NCBI RefSeq assembly: GCF_009792295.1
Contig: NZ_CP039934.1
Location: 1,322,501 to 1,386,500, forward strand
Length of the DNA stretch: 64,000 nt
Direction: 5' to 3'
From: Myroides fluvii
GTDB taxonomy: Bacteria; Bacteroidota; Bacteroidia; Flavobacteriales; Flavobacteriaceae
The notes below the pieces were generated by a model, which searched no databases, was not told the origin of the DNA, and worked only from the letters and a program-made list of their open reading frames with translations. Below are positions 61,849 through 64,000 of this stretch, piece after piece (position 1 is the first letter of the stretch; each line of letters opens with the position of its first letter). A program made the translations under genes and the position numbers.

Positions 61849-63543
61849 ATGAACAATTTCGCATTACCATTAGAAGTAAAAGAAAACGATAACCTACAAG
61901 AAAAACTGTGGTGGAAAAACTCAGAGAGTGAACAAATCCTAAACAGGGGTTATTTGTTGAAAGGAGAAACGGTTGAAGGAGCGATTGACCGTATCACAAC
62001 GGCAGCTGCAAAGCGCTTGTTTAAGCCAGAATTGAAGGAATCTTTTCAAGAGATGATTGAACGTGGGTGGATGAGTTTAAGTTCACCGATTTGGGCAAAT
62101 ATGGGAACAGAACGCGGATTGCCAATTTCGTGTTTCAACGTAAATATTCCAGATAGCATCGAAGGAATTACGCACAAATTAGGGGAAGTTATTATGCAAA
62201 CCAAAATCGGTGGAGGTACTTCGGGTTATTTCGGAGGCTTACGCGAAAGAGGGAGTGCAGTTACAGATAATGGTAAAAGTAGTGGTGCAGTAAGCTTTAT
62301 GAAGCTTTTTGATACAGCTATGGATACGATTTCACAAGGGGGAGTAAGACGCGGTGCATTTGCAGCTTATTTGGATATCGATCACCCGGATTGTGATGAG
62401 TTCTTAAACATAAAAAATATCGGAAATCCAATTCAAAACTTATTCTATGGAGTAAGTATTCCTGATTATTGGATGAAAGAAATGATTGACGGAGATAAAG
62501 AAAAAAGACAATTATGGGCCAAAGTACTGGAAAGCAGACAGCAAAAAGGAATGCCTTATTTGTTCTTCTCTGACAACGTAAATAGCAATAAACCCCAAGT
62601 GTACAAAGATTTAAATATGCGTATCAACGCAAGTAATCTTTGTTCTGAAATTATGTTGCCCTCTTCTGATGATGAGTCTTTCATCTGTTGTTTATCTTCT
62701 ATGAATTTGGAGTTATACGATGAGTGGAAAGATACAGAAGCTGTAAAATTAGCGATCTTCTTCTTGGATGCAGTATTACAAGAATTCATCGAAAAAACGG
62801 AAGGTAACTACTATTTAGCTTCAGCAAACCGCTTTGCAAAAAGACACCGAGCTTTAGGTTTAGGTGTTTTAGGATGGCATTCCTACTTACAAAAGAACAT
62901 GATTCCATTTGAAGGATTAGAAGCTAAAATGTTGACGAACAAAATTTTTGAAGATATCAGCGCCAAAGCAGATAAAGCTTCTCAAGAATTAGCTCGTATA
63001 TACGGAGAACCCGAAATCTTAAAAGGATATGGTAGAAGAAATACAACTACGATGGCTATTGCGCCTACAACGTCGTCTTCTGCTATTTTAGGACAAACCT
63101 CTCCTGGAATTGAACCTTTCAGTAGTAACTACTACAAGGCAGGTTTATCCAAAGGAAACTTCATGCGAAAAAACAAATACCTAACGACTTTATTAGAGTC
63201 AAAAGGAATGGACAATGAAGAAACTTGGAGAAACATCATGCTTTCTGGAGGAAGCATTCAACAATTAGAAGGCTTAACAGAAGAAGAAAAAGCAGTATTT
63301 AAAACGTTTAAAGAAATCAGCCAATTGGAAATTATTCAACAAGCGGCGATCAGACAAAAATACGTAGATCAAGCACAAAGTTTGAACTTAAATATTCCTT
63401 CTTCATTGCCTATTAAAGACGTAAACCGCTTGATGATTGAAGCATGGGAATTAGGAGTAAAAACGCTCTACTACCAAAGAAGTCAAAGTGTTTCGAAAGA
63501 AATGGTGACCAACTTGGTAAACTGTAGCAGTTGTGAATCTTAA
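61849..63543 (+). CDS. nrdA: Ribonucleotide reductase class I large subunit (short form)
   Basis: 564 residues against about 760 in E. coli; the N-terminal ATP-cone is missing. Reduces ribonucleoside diphosphates to deoxy forms. Active-site residues: C95 (P-I-S-C-F-N), N263-x-C265-x-E267 (N-L-C-S-E), second redox Cys in F-I-C-C-L-S-S, tyrosine pair in T-L-Y-Y-Q-R, and the C-terminal redox pair C559-S-S-C562. Without an ATP-cone on either subunit, overall activity regulation by ATP/dATP is probably absent or works differently. Confidence 0.95.
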   Translation: MNNFALPLEVKENDNLQEKLWWKNSESEQILNRGYLLKGETVEGAIDRITTAAAKRLFKPELKESFQEMIERGWMSLSSPIWANMGTERGLPISCFNVNIPDSIEGITHKLGEVIMQTKIGGGTSGYFGGLRERGSAVTDNGKSSGAVSFMKLFDTAMDTISQGGVRRGAFAAYLDIDHPDCDEFLNIKNIGNPIQNLFYGVSIPDYWMKEMIDGDKEKRQLWAKVLESRQQKGMPYLFFSDNVNSNKPQVYKDLNMRINASNLCSEIMLPSSDDESFICCLSSMNLELYDEWKDTEAVKLAIFFLDAVLQEFIEKTEGNYYLASANRFAKRHRALGLGVLGWHSYLQKNMIPFEGLEAKMLTNKIFEDISAKADKASQELARIYGEPEILKGYGRRNTTTMAIAPTTSSSAILGQTSPGIEPFSSNYYKAGLSKGNFMRKNKYLTTLLESKGMDNEETWRNIMLSGGSIQQLEGLTEEEKAVFKTFKEISQLEIIQQAAIRQKYVDQAQSLNLNIPSSLPIKDVNRLMIEAWELGVKTLYYQRSQSVSKEMVTNLVNCSSCES

Positions 63544-63554
63544 TCAATAGATAT

Positions 63555-63595
63555 AAAAAAGGCCTTAAAAAGAAATACTTTTTAAGGCCTTTTTT
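63555..63595. terminator. nrdBA terminator
   Basis: 18-bp perfect stem A6-GGCCTTAAAAAG and its complement ending in T6; bidirectional. Confidence 0.85.
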
Positions 63596-63728
63596 CATAA
63601 CAGAAAAAAACACTTTATCACTCAGACACTTAACCTCATCAGAAAGCGATTTATAAAGCCTTCTAAACCCTTTTTATTTGTTTATCGACTCTCTCTTTCT
63701 GTGTTAGATAATACAGCTCTACATGGCT

Positions 63729-64000
63729 TTAATACGCTTGTCCTTTTTTAAGCGGTAAAAGAGCTAAATCAAGCTGCACTTGTATCATAAAAAAATAGTC
63801 AAAAAGGTGAATCTTGTCATCATCATTAGCTCCATCCCAAGGGATCAAATAAACAGGACCGATACCGGAGAATTCAAGACTTACACTCCAGGAAGAAACC
63901 GAGTATCGACCTGTTTAAATTGCTGTTTATGATGTGGTCTATAATTCAAGCGCTCAGCGGTACTCTTCCATCCATAACTGGAACTTTTGCTCAATCCAAA
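63729..64000 (-). pseudogene. Possible 3' end of a minus-strand gene, frameshifted
   Basis: On the minus strand the frame from the window edge (64000) is open to a stop at 63881-63883. A second frame is open from 63914 to a stop at 63729-63731. The second (about 61 residues, with S-L-E-F-S-G-I-G-P-V and a terminal L-L-P-L-K-K-G-Q-A-Y) looks protein-like in composition. Together they may be one gene with a one-base shift near 63881-63914, or chance frames. No family recognised. Confidence 0.25.

Overview
The window looks like a chromosomal segment of an AT-rich member of the Bacteroidota, most likely family Flavobacteriaceae (a Myroides- or Flavobacterium-like genome; the genus is inferred). 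Evidence: many genes are preceded by a TAnnTTTG -7 box, the promoter signature of the phylum, and purine-rich Shine-Dalgarno sequences are scarce. Type IX secretion (T9SS) and gliding-type proteins are present (PorW/SprE, PorP/SprF, type B sorting domains). The ATP synthase operon is split and lacks atpD and atpC. DUF2480, DUF3078, DUF5687 and HU-CCDC81/SPOR proteins also occur. No rRNA, tRNA, CRISPR array, prophage or intact insertion sequence was seen.

Layout. 1-0.64 kb: end of a secreted multidomain protein. 1-10 kb (minus): porW/sprE, bactofilin, atpZ-like, DUF6168, atpB-E-F-H-A-G. 10.3-12.5 kb: ABC exporter with a DUF5687 permease. 12.7-17.7 kb: orphan small protein, TerC/Alx, gpsA, nadD, gmk, yicC. 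17.7-18.26 kb: about 500 bp without a recognised gene, with an inverted repeat, a possible structured RNA and two terminators. 18.3-21.5 kb: a four-gene operon trhO, U32 protease-like trhP, ferredoxin, ArsC/Spx-like protein; TrhO carries a C-terminal copy of the U32 accessory domain. 21.6-30.6 kb: kup, recA, plsC, trpS, dprA, an HU-SPOR membrane protein, a thioesterase and an S1/P1 nuclease. 30.7-32.0 kb: a secreted Ser/Tyr/Arg-rich protein.

32.1-48.9 kb is the most distinctive part. Two head-to-tail copies of a three-gene unit (giant T9SS type B adhesin, PorP/SprF-like outer-membrane protein, PorE-like TPR-PD40-OmpA lipid/peptidoglycan anchor) lie side by side. The adhesins have diverged, but the porP and porE-like genes form a 2,915-bp direct repeat with almost identical protein products. 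Presumably the adhesin is exported by the T9SS and held at the surface by its cognate PorP/SprF, with the OmpA-domain partner tying the assembly to peptidoglycan.

49-64 kb: hflX, asnA behind a leader with an intrinsic terminator, DUF3078, a partial SUF cluster (sufS, sufE, sufT-like, DUF2480; no sufBCD here), an M48 protease, a haem uptake and degradation operon (hmuTUVS-like), and nrdBA encoding a short class I ribonucleotide reductase resembling the dimanganese class Id enzymes. The right end holds a low-confidence minus-strand gene fragment.
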